From Entrophospora sp. SA101 (taxonomy: Eukaryota; Glomeromycota; Glomeromycetes; Entrophosporales; Entrophosporaceae), in contig CAUDNR010000525.1 in assembly GCA_958430865.1 (NCBI GenBank), forward strand, positions 2,495 to 18,468: DNA of 15,974 bases, in the 5' to 3' direction. Every line of letters begins with the position of its first letter. Within the stretch, counting starts at the first letter, position 1. The position numbers were made by a program, and so were the translations under genes. Positions 1 to 7,908 of the stretch are shown one piece after another. The notes beneath the pieces are model-generated. The model saw only the letters and a program-made list of their open reading frames with translations, was not told the DNA's origin and did no database searches.

Positions 1-96
1 TATATTTTCAAAATAAATGATACTCAAACACTTGAGGCTTATCTAAGAAAAGAAAGGATTACTTATGAAATTTACCATGAAGAAAGAAAATCATAA
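1..96 (+). CDS. C-terminal end of an unrecognised ORF, cut by the window edge
   Basis: Frame 1 is open from the first base to a TAA at 94-96, giving 31 residues that include LEAYLRKERITYEIYHEERK. The charged, helix-prone composition looks like real coding sequence rather than the surrounding AT-rich spacer. The fragment is too short to identify. It runs toward the minus-strand sequence that ends at 187, so the two are convergent and about 90 bp apart. That tight packing, and the bacterial look of the neighbour, suggest both may belong to one inserted segment. It could instead be the last exon of a fungal gene lying left of the window; no splice acceptor is visible inside the 96 bases. Confidence 0.35.
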   Translation, partial: YIFKINDTQTLEAYLRKERITYEIYHEERKS

Positions 97-186
97 CTAA
101 TAAAAGAACATTGTCACAAAACCATGATGAATCTAGAAAGAAAAGAAAATTAGAAGAAAAATAATTTACCACCTAATTCAGGTTAA

Positions 187-922
187 TTAATTCCTTAATT
201 TTTTTTTCTTTTTTCCTAACAGATAGGCAAAAACCCCTATCATCAATACTATTATTGTTCCTCCCAAAGTGTAAGGTAAGTAATTGGTTGGGTTGGTTGA
301 TGGTAATTGTTCTTTCTTTTGCTCAGCAATTATTTGACTAAGTTCTGATTGGGATAAAAAGGTTTTATTATTGCTTTTTAAATAATTAAATACCTGTTGT
401 AATTCAAGATTATTATTATTATATTCAACTACTAGTTTATTATCACCATCAAGAGTTACATTTTCTCATGCTGAATAAAAAACTGTTCTAATTGTTCCAA
501 ATCAAAGAGAGAGAAGGGTTTTTGTTCTTCTCATTAAAATCATAGACATTTTTATTTTTATCTTCTTGCTTCTCTTCTTTTTTTTTTCTAATTCAGTTAA
601 TAAGTCAGTAACTTGCTTTTTTAATTTCTTCATCCAGTAAATCCTGATCTAATAATTCTAATTCAAGCATTAGCTCATCAGAAGACATTTGATCTTGATT
701 AGTTAAGAGATCTTGAGCTTTTTGCTCTGACTGAAAAGGAGATTTTACAGGAGAGGGAATGTTGGGTTCGGCTAACACCAGATTTCCATTAGAATAGCAC
801 ATCCCAGGAATTTTTAGTGCCTTTGGTAATGCTGTTCATCTGCTTCTATTGCTCTGTTTCTGCATTATCAAGCAGCATCAGCTTCTATTCGTTCTTCTTC
901 AGTGAGATGATGTGTCATGCAT
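187..922 (-). pseudogene. Decayed bacterial-type gene(s); open only if UGA is read as Trp
   Basis: Under the standard code the longest intact piece is 65 codons (605-802). If UGA is Trp (code 4), two long overlapping frames appear. Frame B runs from ATG at 631-633 to TAA at 187-189: 148 codons, no TAA or TAG, two UGA (466-468, 502-504). It begins MKKLKKQ and contains FYSA-W-ENVTLDGD. It has a hydrophobic segment (about residues 124-139) after LPSTNPTNYLPYT and ends KKKKKLRN. Frame A runs from ATG at 920-922 to TAG at 488-490, about 144 codons with five UGA. The frames overlap by 146 nt, and a single slip in the A-run near 616-621 would join LLDEEIKK to QVTDLL, so they may be one broken ancestral gene. 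An AGGA lies 8 bases before the frame B ATG. Small charged proteins with one C-terminal membrane segment are common in bacteria, and Mollicutes decode UGA as Trp. I infer a Mollicute-derived insertion, non-functional in the nucleus. The family is not recognised. Confidence 0.5.
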
Positions 923-1578
923 GGCATGTGGTATGGTATTAAGGTAGAAGTGACAGAAGAAGATAAAAGATTCAGTAGTATTGATATATATTTGTGCAGA
1001 AAGTATATAAAAAGAAAAAGTTATTATATGGGTTTTTTAAAAATTTAAAGTGGACAGTATTAGTAGTATAGATAGATAGAATTAGTAATAGATTAGAAAA
1101 TAAATTGGAAGCTGTTTAATTTTTTTGTTATACATTAAAGAATTAGTAGTAGATAAACAGATATGTACATAGATTTAAAATTGAAATTAACAGATAAAAT
1201 AAAACAAATTTTTTTTGTTGTATATAATCAATTTCGTTTTTTTTTTTATTAATTTTATTTTATTTTATTTTATATAGATTATGAGTTAAATACATAATTA
1301 CTGTACATATATGAGAACATGCACTTGGAATTAATCAAATCAAATTGTTGTTAAATTAAAAATAGTATAGATTAATAGTATTTTTGTTTTTATTTATAGA
1401 TCATCTAAAAATCCAAAGTCAAGATCACACCCAATTCCAACCAATCAAATTTTACTAGATATATATATTTTTGAAAATCCTCAAAATAAGAAAATTTATG
1501 AATTTCATTATAAACAACATATATGTTAAAAAATAATATTAATTTGTTATTAAGCAAATACTATATGAAAAAGGTAAT
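923..1578. other. AT-rich spacer without a recognisable gene
   Basis: I see no coding frame with credible composition on either strand. The stretch is A/T-rich, with poly-T runs near 1200-1250 and a short ATTTT tandem run near 1251-1274. It separates the decayed insertion on the left from the 3' end of the minus-strand gene that stops at 1579. Confidence 0.6.
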
Positions 1579-3512
1579 TCAATCACTATCATAAGTAAGA
1601 ATTGTAACTAAATCATTCTTTTCAACGTTGTGTAATTCCTGAAATGATGTTTGTTCTATCTCATTTATGATATTTAGTGATTTTTTCAATCTTTGATTTA
1701 CTGAATATATGATGCAGATTAGTGAAATAATTGTCTCTGTAAATGATTCATTGTTATCATCCAATGGTATATATATACAACATAGTCTACGAGCTCTATG
1801 TAAGGGATAATATTTCCTATCCACAATGAAAATTTCAACGATGGTTCCTAAAGAGTAGAAAAAATCTATTATAAGCATTATAAAATTAAAAAATTTAAAA
1901 TTTAAATAGCTTACCATGACAATGGATCAATATTGTTTCAATATTAAAAAAGTTACTAATATCAGTGGGTTTATTCTTGAATGAATTTATCATCTTATCC
2001 CAACCATCTTTAGCAAACTTTAGTAATTTATTGTGATCATTTTTTATATGATCAGTACAGCTTGTGTTTCTTTTTCTCAGACCATTACTGATTTCACCAT
2101 AACATATTTCCCAATTTAAAAATTTTCCAAATATGTAACCATGTAGGTCAGGCTTTTTCCATGGGCCATTTGTATCATCGTTTCTTTCTCTTGTAGCCTC
2201 ACTCATGTTATTGTCCCTATGAAAATTTATGAATAACAATAAGAGATCATATAAAATAAATAGAGAATAACAATATTTAAAGACTTGCCATTGATAAGTC
2301 AAGTCATAAATATCATAAAATATTAGCCGAGTGATTGGATTTATTCCATCATGAGACCATGTGGATTCTAGTATTTCTTCATTTCTAGAGTACATTCTTA
2401 TTTTTTTTATTCCTATGAAATGAGATACAAAATTCCTGCATGTAATAAACAAATCAAAAAATTCTGATTCAAAATATTTTTCAGGTATGTTATAGCGTTC
2501 ATTCTTATTCATGTATTCTCTGTTGAACTCCTCTAATCCATCTGGAAGATCATCAATAGATAAGCCTTGATTTACGTCATCAAAAACATTTCCCATCTTT
2601 AATTCACTAACAATATTACTCTGTAAAAATATTACATCAATAATCCCTGACAAAAGTGGATCATTTTTTATTAGCTTTGTATTTTTGATATTTCCTGCAA
2701 TTATTCGTGTTACTAGATTAACATCCTCCTTATATTGTAGCTGTAATAATTATTAAATATTTAATTAATATACTGTATATAAAACAAATAAACAAAATGA
2801 AAATTTACCTTTGATAAACTACGTAAGGCTCTATTTTTTTTCAATAAATTATCCACGTTTATTGTTTTTAATCCCAAATTGTTTAGATTGTTTGTCTACA
2901 AACATAGAATACTCAATGTATGAATAATTACTTATTGTGATTTTAACTAAATCCCAAAATTCTAGTACATTAGGATCATTTGATTCTTCATTGTATTTAT
3001 TAGTGCCCTATATAATCAACAAAAGAGATGAGACTTACTCCAATTTTTGATAATGATAAACAACTCTGTATAATTAAATAATATAAAATACTTATTTCTT
3101 TGGTCTTATAAAGTTCAACTAAAAAAGCTTTTGCTTTCTCAAAATCATTATTTAATTTAATTAATGAACTTTTTGCAGCAAACAATAAATACGTGAAGAG
3201 ATGTGGACTTTCTTTTTTTCTAGCCATGTATGTCCAATATTTTAAAAGAATATTTTTATTTTTATGTTTGTCATCGTCACCATCATAGTAAATTCTTCGA
3301 GGTTGAACATTTCTTTTCCTCCTCGTGATGAATGATGCTTCAGATTACTAAAAAGTAAATACAAAAGAGATCAATTTTCAACCATATGAACTAGAGTGAC
3401 GACGGGTGGCGGGCGATAACCACCACCACCACCCTTAAAACACTTACCCAGTGATTTCTTTTTCTCTGCCTTGTTTGCTTCTTCTTTTTCTGTCTTGTTG
3501 ACTATTGTTCAT
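1579..3512 (-). CDS. Multi-exon lineage-specific protein, possible PD-(D/E)XK-like core
   Basis: The 3' half is well supported. Exons 2809-2895, 2289-2740, 1915-2216 and 1579-1847 join in frame to a TGA at 1579. Introns are 2741-2808 and 1848-1914 (GT-AG) and 2217-2288, whose donor is GCAAGT (GC-AG); that last intron is 72 nt and stop-free, so it can be mistaken for coding. Upstream, exons 2948-3007 and 3039 to about 3320 (MARKKESPHLFTY) carry convincing coding sequence. Joining them needs a 31-nt intron and a weak GTTAAA donor, and the link to a first exon at 3448-3512 (MNNSQQDRKRRSK) is unresolved. The core KKPDLHGYI...EICYGEISNG followed by DHNKLLKFAKD recalls PD-(D/E)XK nuclease folds, but the catalytic Lys position reads Ser. 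A basic stretch (RRKRNVQPRR) near the N-terminus could be a nuclear signal. The protein resembles expanded families in arbuscular mycorrhizal fungi. No function is assigned, and the 5' half may be decaying. Confidence 0.6.
3404..3435. repeat. GC-rich imperfect hairpin in an AT-rich background
   Basis: GGGTGGCGG at 3404-3412 can pair with CCACCACCC at 3426-3434 with one mismatch. The minus strand also carries a run of GGGTGG units that could form a G-quadruplex. It falls in the putative first intron of the minus-strand gene. Such GC content is exceptional here. Confidence 0.4.
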
Positions 3513-3590
3513 TTTTTTTTTTTTTTTTAAAAAAAGAAGTTTTGTGATACAATTGACGCATACACATTAATTATATATCCTATTGTATAT

Positions 3591-3697
3591 ATATATATAT
3601 TAATATGATTTTCTTATAATTTTAAAAAAAAGATATATGTGTATATTAATATGCTTTTCTTATAATTAAGAAAAAAGATATATATATGTATATTAAT
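3591..3697. repeat. Tandem repeat, about 2.2 copies of a 46-47 bp unit
   Basis: The block ATTAATATG-(A/C)TTTTCTTATAATT, then an A-run and GATATAT, starts at 3599 and again at 3645, and a third partial copy begins near 3692. Copies differ by a few substitutions and small indels. It sits just upstream of the first candidate exon of the minus-strand gene, so it may lie in its promoter. Confidence 0.75.
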
Positions 3698-4057
3698 AAT
3701 AAAAAAATAGTGAAATAAACTAACTTTAATAATAATAATTTATTCTCTACGAAGGTTGTAATTTTGATCTTAAAGTTGGAACAAAAGAAAATAGATTGAA
3801 AAGGAAGGAATGAATTAGTAAATGAATGGGAAACATTCTTAGTATGTTGCTTGTTCTTATATATATCATATCATTCATATATTTTATAATAAATTTTATC
3901 TATATACCTTATATATTAATATTGGATTCCGTTTATTTGACTAAAAATTATACAATTTTTTGCTTCATATGTAACCTTTAGATTGATTCGCATCCCAAAT
4001 CTTTAAATGAAAGTGCGTAAGGAAAGATAATAACTGCATAATTTTTTTAAAAAATAG

Positions 4058-4317
4058 TTATTTAATGATGGTGTTACCCATAACAACACGTATTTTGAAT
4101 TTACATCGTACAACATAAATTAAATTTATCACAGTGATCATCAAATTGTGACATAAATAGAATTTCCACCATGCTTTGTTGTTGTTGTTATCACTATCAT
4201 TGTTATTATTAATGTTTTTAACATTGTTATCACCGACATTTGACAAGTCATGTAAGGTTTTAGCGCTTATAAAAATTGGTTCAAAAATTTTTTTGCTTCC
4301 ATTGTTTTTATTGTTGC

Positions 4318-4348
<31 letters not shown>

Positions 4349-4432
4349 GTAATAACAATAATTATTGTTGTTATTGTTATTGTTGGTTGATGTGATTTTG
4401 TTGCGATTAGCTTTTGTTAACTTGTTATTCAT
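4058..4432 (-). CDS. Small Asn-rich hypothetical protein, 124 aa
   Basis: A single open frame with ATG at 4430-4432. The N-terminus MNNKLTKANRNK is followed by Asn/Asp-rich tracts (about residues 16-45 and 75-86). Between them is a normal-looking segment, KKIFEPIFISAKTLHDLSNV, and after them KAWWKFYLCHNLMITVINL, which could be a weak membrane segment or signal. I do not recognise it. Asn tracts from AAT/AAC microsatellites are frequent in AT-rich fungal genomes and can arise by chance, so expression is uncertain. The start region is tandemly duplicated just upstream, giving an upstream ORF that overlaps this start. It could also be the first exon of a longer gene. Confidence 0.35.
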
Positions 4433-4546
4433 GTTGTAAGAAGGAAAGAACGCGTATAGGTGTTATTATTGTTTAATGTAATTTTGTTGTGATTATGTTT
4501 AATTAATTTGTTGTTCATGTGGGTTGAAGAAGGAAAAGAACGTGAA
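4374..4546 (-). repeat. Tandem duplication of a start-codon region, period 86 bp
   Basis: Copy A (about 4374-4460) and copy B (about 4461-4546) align over most of their length. Each contains, on the minus strand, a CTTC-rich leader followed by an ATG (4432 and 4518) and matching coding sequence: MNNKLTKANRNKIT versus MNNKLIKHNHNKIT. By eye they are roughly 80% identical. The duplication therefore copied leader, start codon and first codons together. Confidence 0.8.
4429..4518 (-). CDS. 29-codon upstream ORF overlapping the next start as ATGA
   Basis: From ATG at 4516-4518 the frame reads MNNKLIKHNHNKITLNNNN and then nine more residues to a TGA at 4429-4431. The T and G of that stop are also the T and G of the ATG of the 124-aa ORF. 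If the transcript starts upstream of 4518, this is an upstream ORF that would limit translation of the main ORF or couple it by reinitiation. It is a by-product of the tandem duplication, and no protein role is implied. Confidence 0.35.
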   Translation of the reverse strand: MNNKLIKHNHNKITLNNNNTYTRSFLLTT

Positions 4547-4929
4547 TAAAATAATCTATTTTTGTGTTCGTGTTTTTGACATATTAATATTTTATTATTA
4601 ATCGAAAAAAAAAGTAATCTATTACAGACCGATAATAGATAAATCGGTAAATCGGGATAAAATTACTCATTTTCAGTGCTGATAAACTTGCAATAATAAT
4701 AAAAATTCTGCCAATTTTTATGTCCACGCCAATCACGTGATTAATCAACATGCCGGTATTTATTATTATGATTCAATATATAAAATAAAAAAATCAAAAG
4801 GAATGTGAAATATTCCTCAACTGTTTTTTACTAACTTTCATACATAAACTTGGAAATTGGCAATCCAATTTTAGATATTAATCATCGTTCTAAAAAATTC
4901 GCCATTTCTATATTTTTAATTAAAAAATA
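4547..4929. other. Intergenic region with promoter-like motifs
   Basis: No gene is seen. The stretch holds a paired AAATCGG motif (near 4640-4658) and a palindromic TCACGTGA (near 4732-4739), the kind of CACGTG box that bHLH factors bind. Either could belong to the promoter of the small minus-strand ORF or of the decayed plus-strand gene that follows at 4930. Confidence 0.35.
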
Positions 4930-5070
4930 ATGCCACGAGCTAAATTAACTATTGTAGTTGCTAATACCCTGGAAAAATTGCTACTGTGTAAATGCAGGCA
5001 ACTCTTATTAGTACTAGTGTAAAAAAATCAAAATCCAGGCATCCAGATAACTATTGAACACACAAGGGTA
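4930..5070 (+). pseudogene. Short decayed fragment, possibly NmrA-like NAD(P)-binding N-terminus
   Basis: ATG at 4930 opens MPRAKLTIVVANT. With one slip the next codons read GKIATV, a TAA, then MQATLISTSVKKSKSRHPDN. The pattern of a beta strand, a small-residue turn, a helix, and then a basic segment ending in HPD or NPD resembles the N-terminus of NmrA-like Rossmann proteins. A frameshift and a stop fall within the first 25 codons, and nothing convincing continues downstream. The family is suggested by pattern only and is uncertain; chance resemblance is possible. Confidence 0.25.
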
Positions 5071-5469
5071 GTTGCTCTCATAGAAATGGCCTTTGTTTGT
5101 CGGAAAATTATGTTGATTCCAAAAGACACAAATCATTTTCAAAATAAATAAGCTATCTCGAAATGAATAAATGTAGTTAGGCGAATCATCTACAACAAAG
5201 AAGACTTTAAAGCCCCAGATAACACCCTCTCTAATCGGGACTGGACATTTGCAATTCGAAGTTCCGAGTTACACAACGTAAAAGTTTGCAAGGCTTCCAC
5301 AACTAGCTTGAAAGAAAAAAGAGCTCTGTGGTTCTAGATAACGTCAATCTAATTGTAATGTGATGAAGACTCGACATTTTGGCTTAGAAACCATACCCAC
5401 TTTGCATCGTAAAATGTTTGAGATATTTTCCTTTGAAGGTTCAAAATCCCTTAAAATGAATATCTTTTT
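5014..5469 (-). pseudogene. Near-open frame, probably a decayed repeat or gene
   Basis: Read from 5469 to the TAG at 5014-5016, this frame has only two internal stops (TAA 5269-5271, TGA 5344-5346) in about 152 codons. It is flanked by much more AT-rich DNA. Local pieces include SKENISNILRCKVGMVSKPK, GTSNCKCPVPIREGVIWGFK and FFVVDDSPNYIYS. There is no ATG at the start of the frame. Composition is rich in Phe, Trp and Cys, which is unusual for a cytosolic protein and may mean the true sense is another frame or strand. I cannot name it. A degraded interspersed repeat is my preferred reading. Confidence 0.3.
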
Positions 5470-5907
5470 TTCAATCTTCAGGGTTTTCCAAACTCTGGTT
5501 ATAAAACCAGATTTTTAAATGTGTTATATTTTATTTTTATAAATCTTTGGATCAAAAATGTGAGTCAAGGAAATTTGTTTTAGTTTAGGATATTATTGAT
5601 TTAATTTTTGACAATTTTTTTAGTGACGCGTCCTAAAGCTGATTAATTGTCAAGTTTTTGGCTTTACCTTAACGAGTGTCGAAAAGATGATAATGGAACT
5701 TCAAAAGTAGCAACAGAGGTTAATATTGTTTGAGGAATTTTTTACTAAACATGTGTTGGTGGGTCTTTAGTTAGATTGAAGGGAGGGGAGAATAAACTCG
5801 AGAGATTATGTATATTTTATTTGTAAAATTATTTTTAATCTTTATATAATACTTATAATAACTATATACATGCTTGTCTAAAATATAAATTCAATGATGA
5901 ATATTAT
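5470..5907. other. Intergenic spacer downstream of DBP8
   Basis: AT-rich sequence between the decayed fragments and the 3' end of the helicase gene. No credible coding frame is seen on either strand. The part nearest 5907 probably contains the 3' UTR and polyadenylation site of the minus-strand helicase. Confidence 0.5.
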
Positions 5908-7830
5908 TCATTTATTAACTTCTTTAGATTTATTAACTTTCTTTACTTTTTTATTATTAATCTTATTATCATCATAACTACCATTTTCTATCTCTCTCTT
6001 CTTTTTCTGAATTTCTTTAATTTCTCCAAATTTAGTGTCATGAAGTTGCTAAAAGATATTTATAAAAATGAATATGGGTATAATTTATTTATTTGGAAAA
6101 TAGATATTATATGATTATTTATTTTACCATATTAGCAGCACGTTTAGCAGCAGATACTTCATTTAATGTTTCGATTACTTTATTTTCATTGATTTCCCAC
6201 TCTTCTAATTTTTTATCTTTCAATAAATTAATTAATTATTAATTAAATCAATATTAATCAATCAATCAAATAATTAATGTCGATTTTTTACTTATTCTAT
6301 TTTCAATATTATGAATTGATTTTATATCATGTTCAGTCATAATTGATATTGCCAATCCACCTCTACCAGCTCTTGCAGTTCTGCCAACTCTATGAATGTA
6401 ATCAGTTGGATCTTTTGGAATATCAAAATTAATTACAAGCTGAACAGTTGGAATATCAAGACCACTATATATATAAATAAATATATGTAATAAAAATCAT
6501 TAATTTAAAAAAATTTCCCAATAATAAACAATGATGATACAAATTGGTAACTTACCGGCTACCAACATCTGTAGATATTAATATTTTAATTACTTCAGCT
6601 TTAAATTTTCCCAAGCTATTTAATCTTTCTTGTTGACTCATGGTAGAATGTAAACTTGTACATCTTAATCCTAATTCTATCAACATCACTCTTAACATTT
6701 CTGCTGTTCGACAACGATTGCAAAATATTATTACTGATTTATTTGATAAAAGTTCATCATTAATTTTTGATCTTAATAAATAAATTAAATAAGGCTCTTT
6801 TACATGTGATGGTATGAATATATAATATTGTAAAAGTTTTGACACTGTTGAAATACTTGATTGATTATTGATAGATAATTAAGGATTAAGATTAAAATTA
6901 TTGTTAATATATTGTAATATGTTATATATACATATATATACATATATACTAACCTTGATTTTACTTGATAAATAAAAGGATTTTTTGGGGAATTTTTTAA
7001 TTCTAGAATATTTTCTGTCATTGTTGCTGTAAATAATAATGTTTGACGAGTTTCAGGTATTGAATCAAATATAATTTTAAGATCTTTTGTAAATGTATCG
7101 GTTAATAAAAAATCTGCTTCATCAAGAACCTTGATTTTTTTGAATTGCAAACAAATCAATTAATTAAAAATTGGATAAATTAAAAATAATAATATAATTT
7201 TTAAAATTACCAAAAATTTAATTCTAGCAAGATTTGATTTTACACCACTATTATTTATATGACCTACTAAACGTCCTGGTGTGGCAATCACTATATGTGG
7301 TTTTCTTGACAATTCAATTGCTTGATTCATCATGTCAAGTCCACCTACTATTACACTACTTTTAAGATTTATACTTTTACCTAATACTTTAAATTGATCT
7401 GCTATTTGAAATGTCAGTTCCCTAATAATAATAACAATAACAATAACAATGATAATGACCATGATAATCATTAAATAGTTTTTTATTAATATAAAAAAAG
7501 TTCATTAAAAAAATACCTTGTGGGTGTTAAAATCAATGCAAAAATACCATATGGGTCTTCTGATAATTTTTGCAAAATAGGAAGTGCAAAAGCTATAGTT
7601 TTACCTGAGCCTGTTTTTGCTCCACCTATACAATTTCTACCTGATAGTATAGGTGGTATACAATGTTTTTGTATTTCACTTGGATACTTTATTGACATAG
7701 CTTTTAAAGAATCAATTAACCATTGATTTACACCCAAATCTTGAAATGTTGTTCTTTGTGAATTGGAATTATCATTATTAATAAAATCATTATCTTCTTC
7801 GAAATTATCATCAGCCTCTTGGTCTGACAT
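5908..7830 (-). CDS. DBP8: DEAD-box RNA helicase Dbp8 (DDX49 family)
   Basis: Nucleolar ATP-dependent RNA helicase; in yeast, Dbp8 acts in early 18S rRNA processing and 40S assembly with cofactor Esf2. Exons on the minus strand are 7517-7830, 7211-7421, 6954-7129, 6556-6855, 6292-6464, 6128-6216 and 5908-6048. Six GT-AG introns of 75-98 nt join them into exactly 467 codons plus TGA. All family motifs are present: Q motif with F29 and the SEIQ end near 54, AKTGSGKT at 71-78, PTREL near 103, TPGR 152-155, DEAD 178-181, TAT 209-211 (SAT in many relatives), IIFCN near 276, STDVGSRGLDIP 328-339 and [11 protein letters not shown] 358-368. The segment IENRINKKL and the Lys-rich C-terminus match the Dbp8 tail, which separates it from other DEAD-box paralogues. 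Motif V has VGSRG where VASRG is usual, a minor change. The ATG at 7830 starts an acidic leader that precedes the Q motif. It shares a 78-bp divergent intergenic region with twinfilin. Confidence 0.96.
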
Positions 7831-7908
7831 TTCGTAGAAAAAAATTTAATGTAGATCTCAATTTTTGATATGCACAAAAAATTTGTTTACAAGATATTTA
7901 TTTAAAAA
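7831..7908. promoter_or_regulatory. 78-bp shared divergent promoter, DBP8 / twinfilin
   Basis: The start codons of two oppositely transcribed genes are separated by only 78 bp, so both 5' UTRs and core promoters must fit here or overlap the coding ends. The sequence is about 80% A/T, and no clear TATA box or paired motif stands out. Confidence 0.7.

Noticed and set aside
187..290. LPxTG-type wall-anchor signal (LPYT, hydrophobic segment, Lys tail)
   Set aside because: The residue after LPYT is Leu, not Gly, and wall-less Mollicutes lack sortase. A plain C-terminal membrane anchor explains it better.
3074..3099. 26-nt intron with GTATTT donor and ACAG acceptor near the MARKKES exon
   Set aside because: Too short for normal splicing, and the joined frame hits a stop; reading through to the donor at 3038 fits better.
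7520..7726. 68-codon plus-strand ORF within the first helicase exon
   Set aside because: It is the antisense of the Q motif and Walker A region of DBP8.
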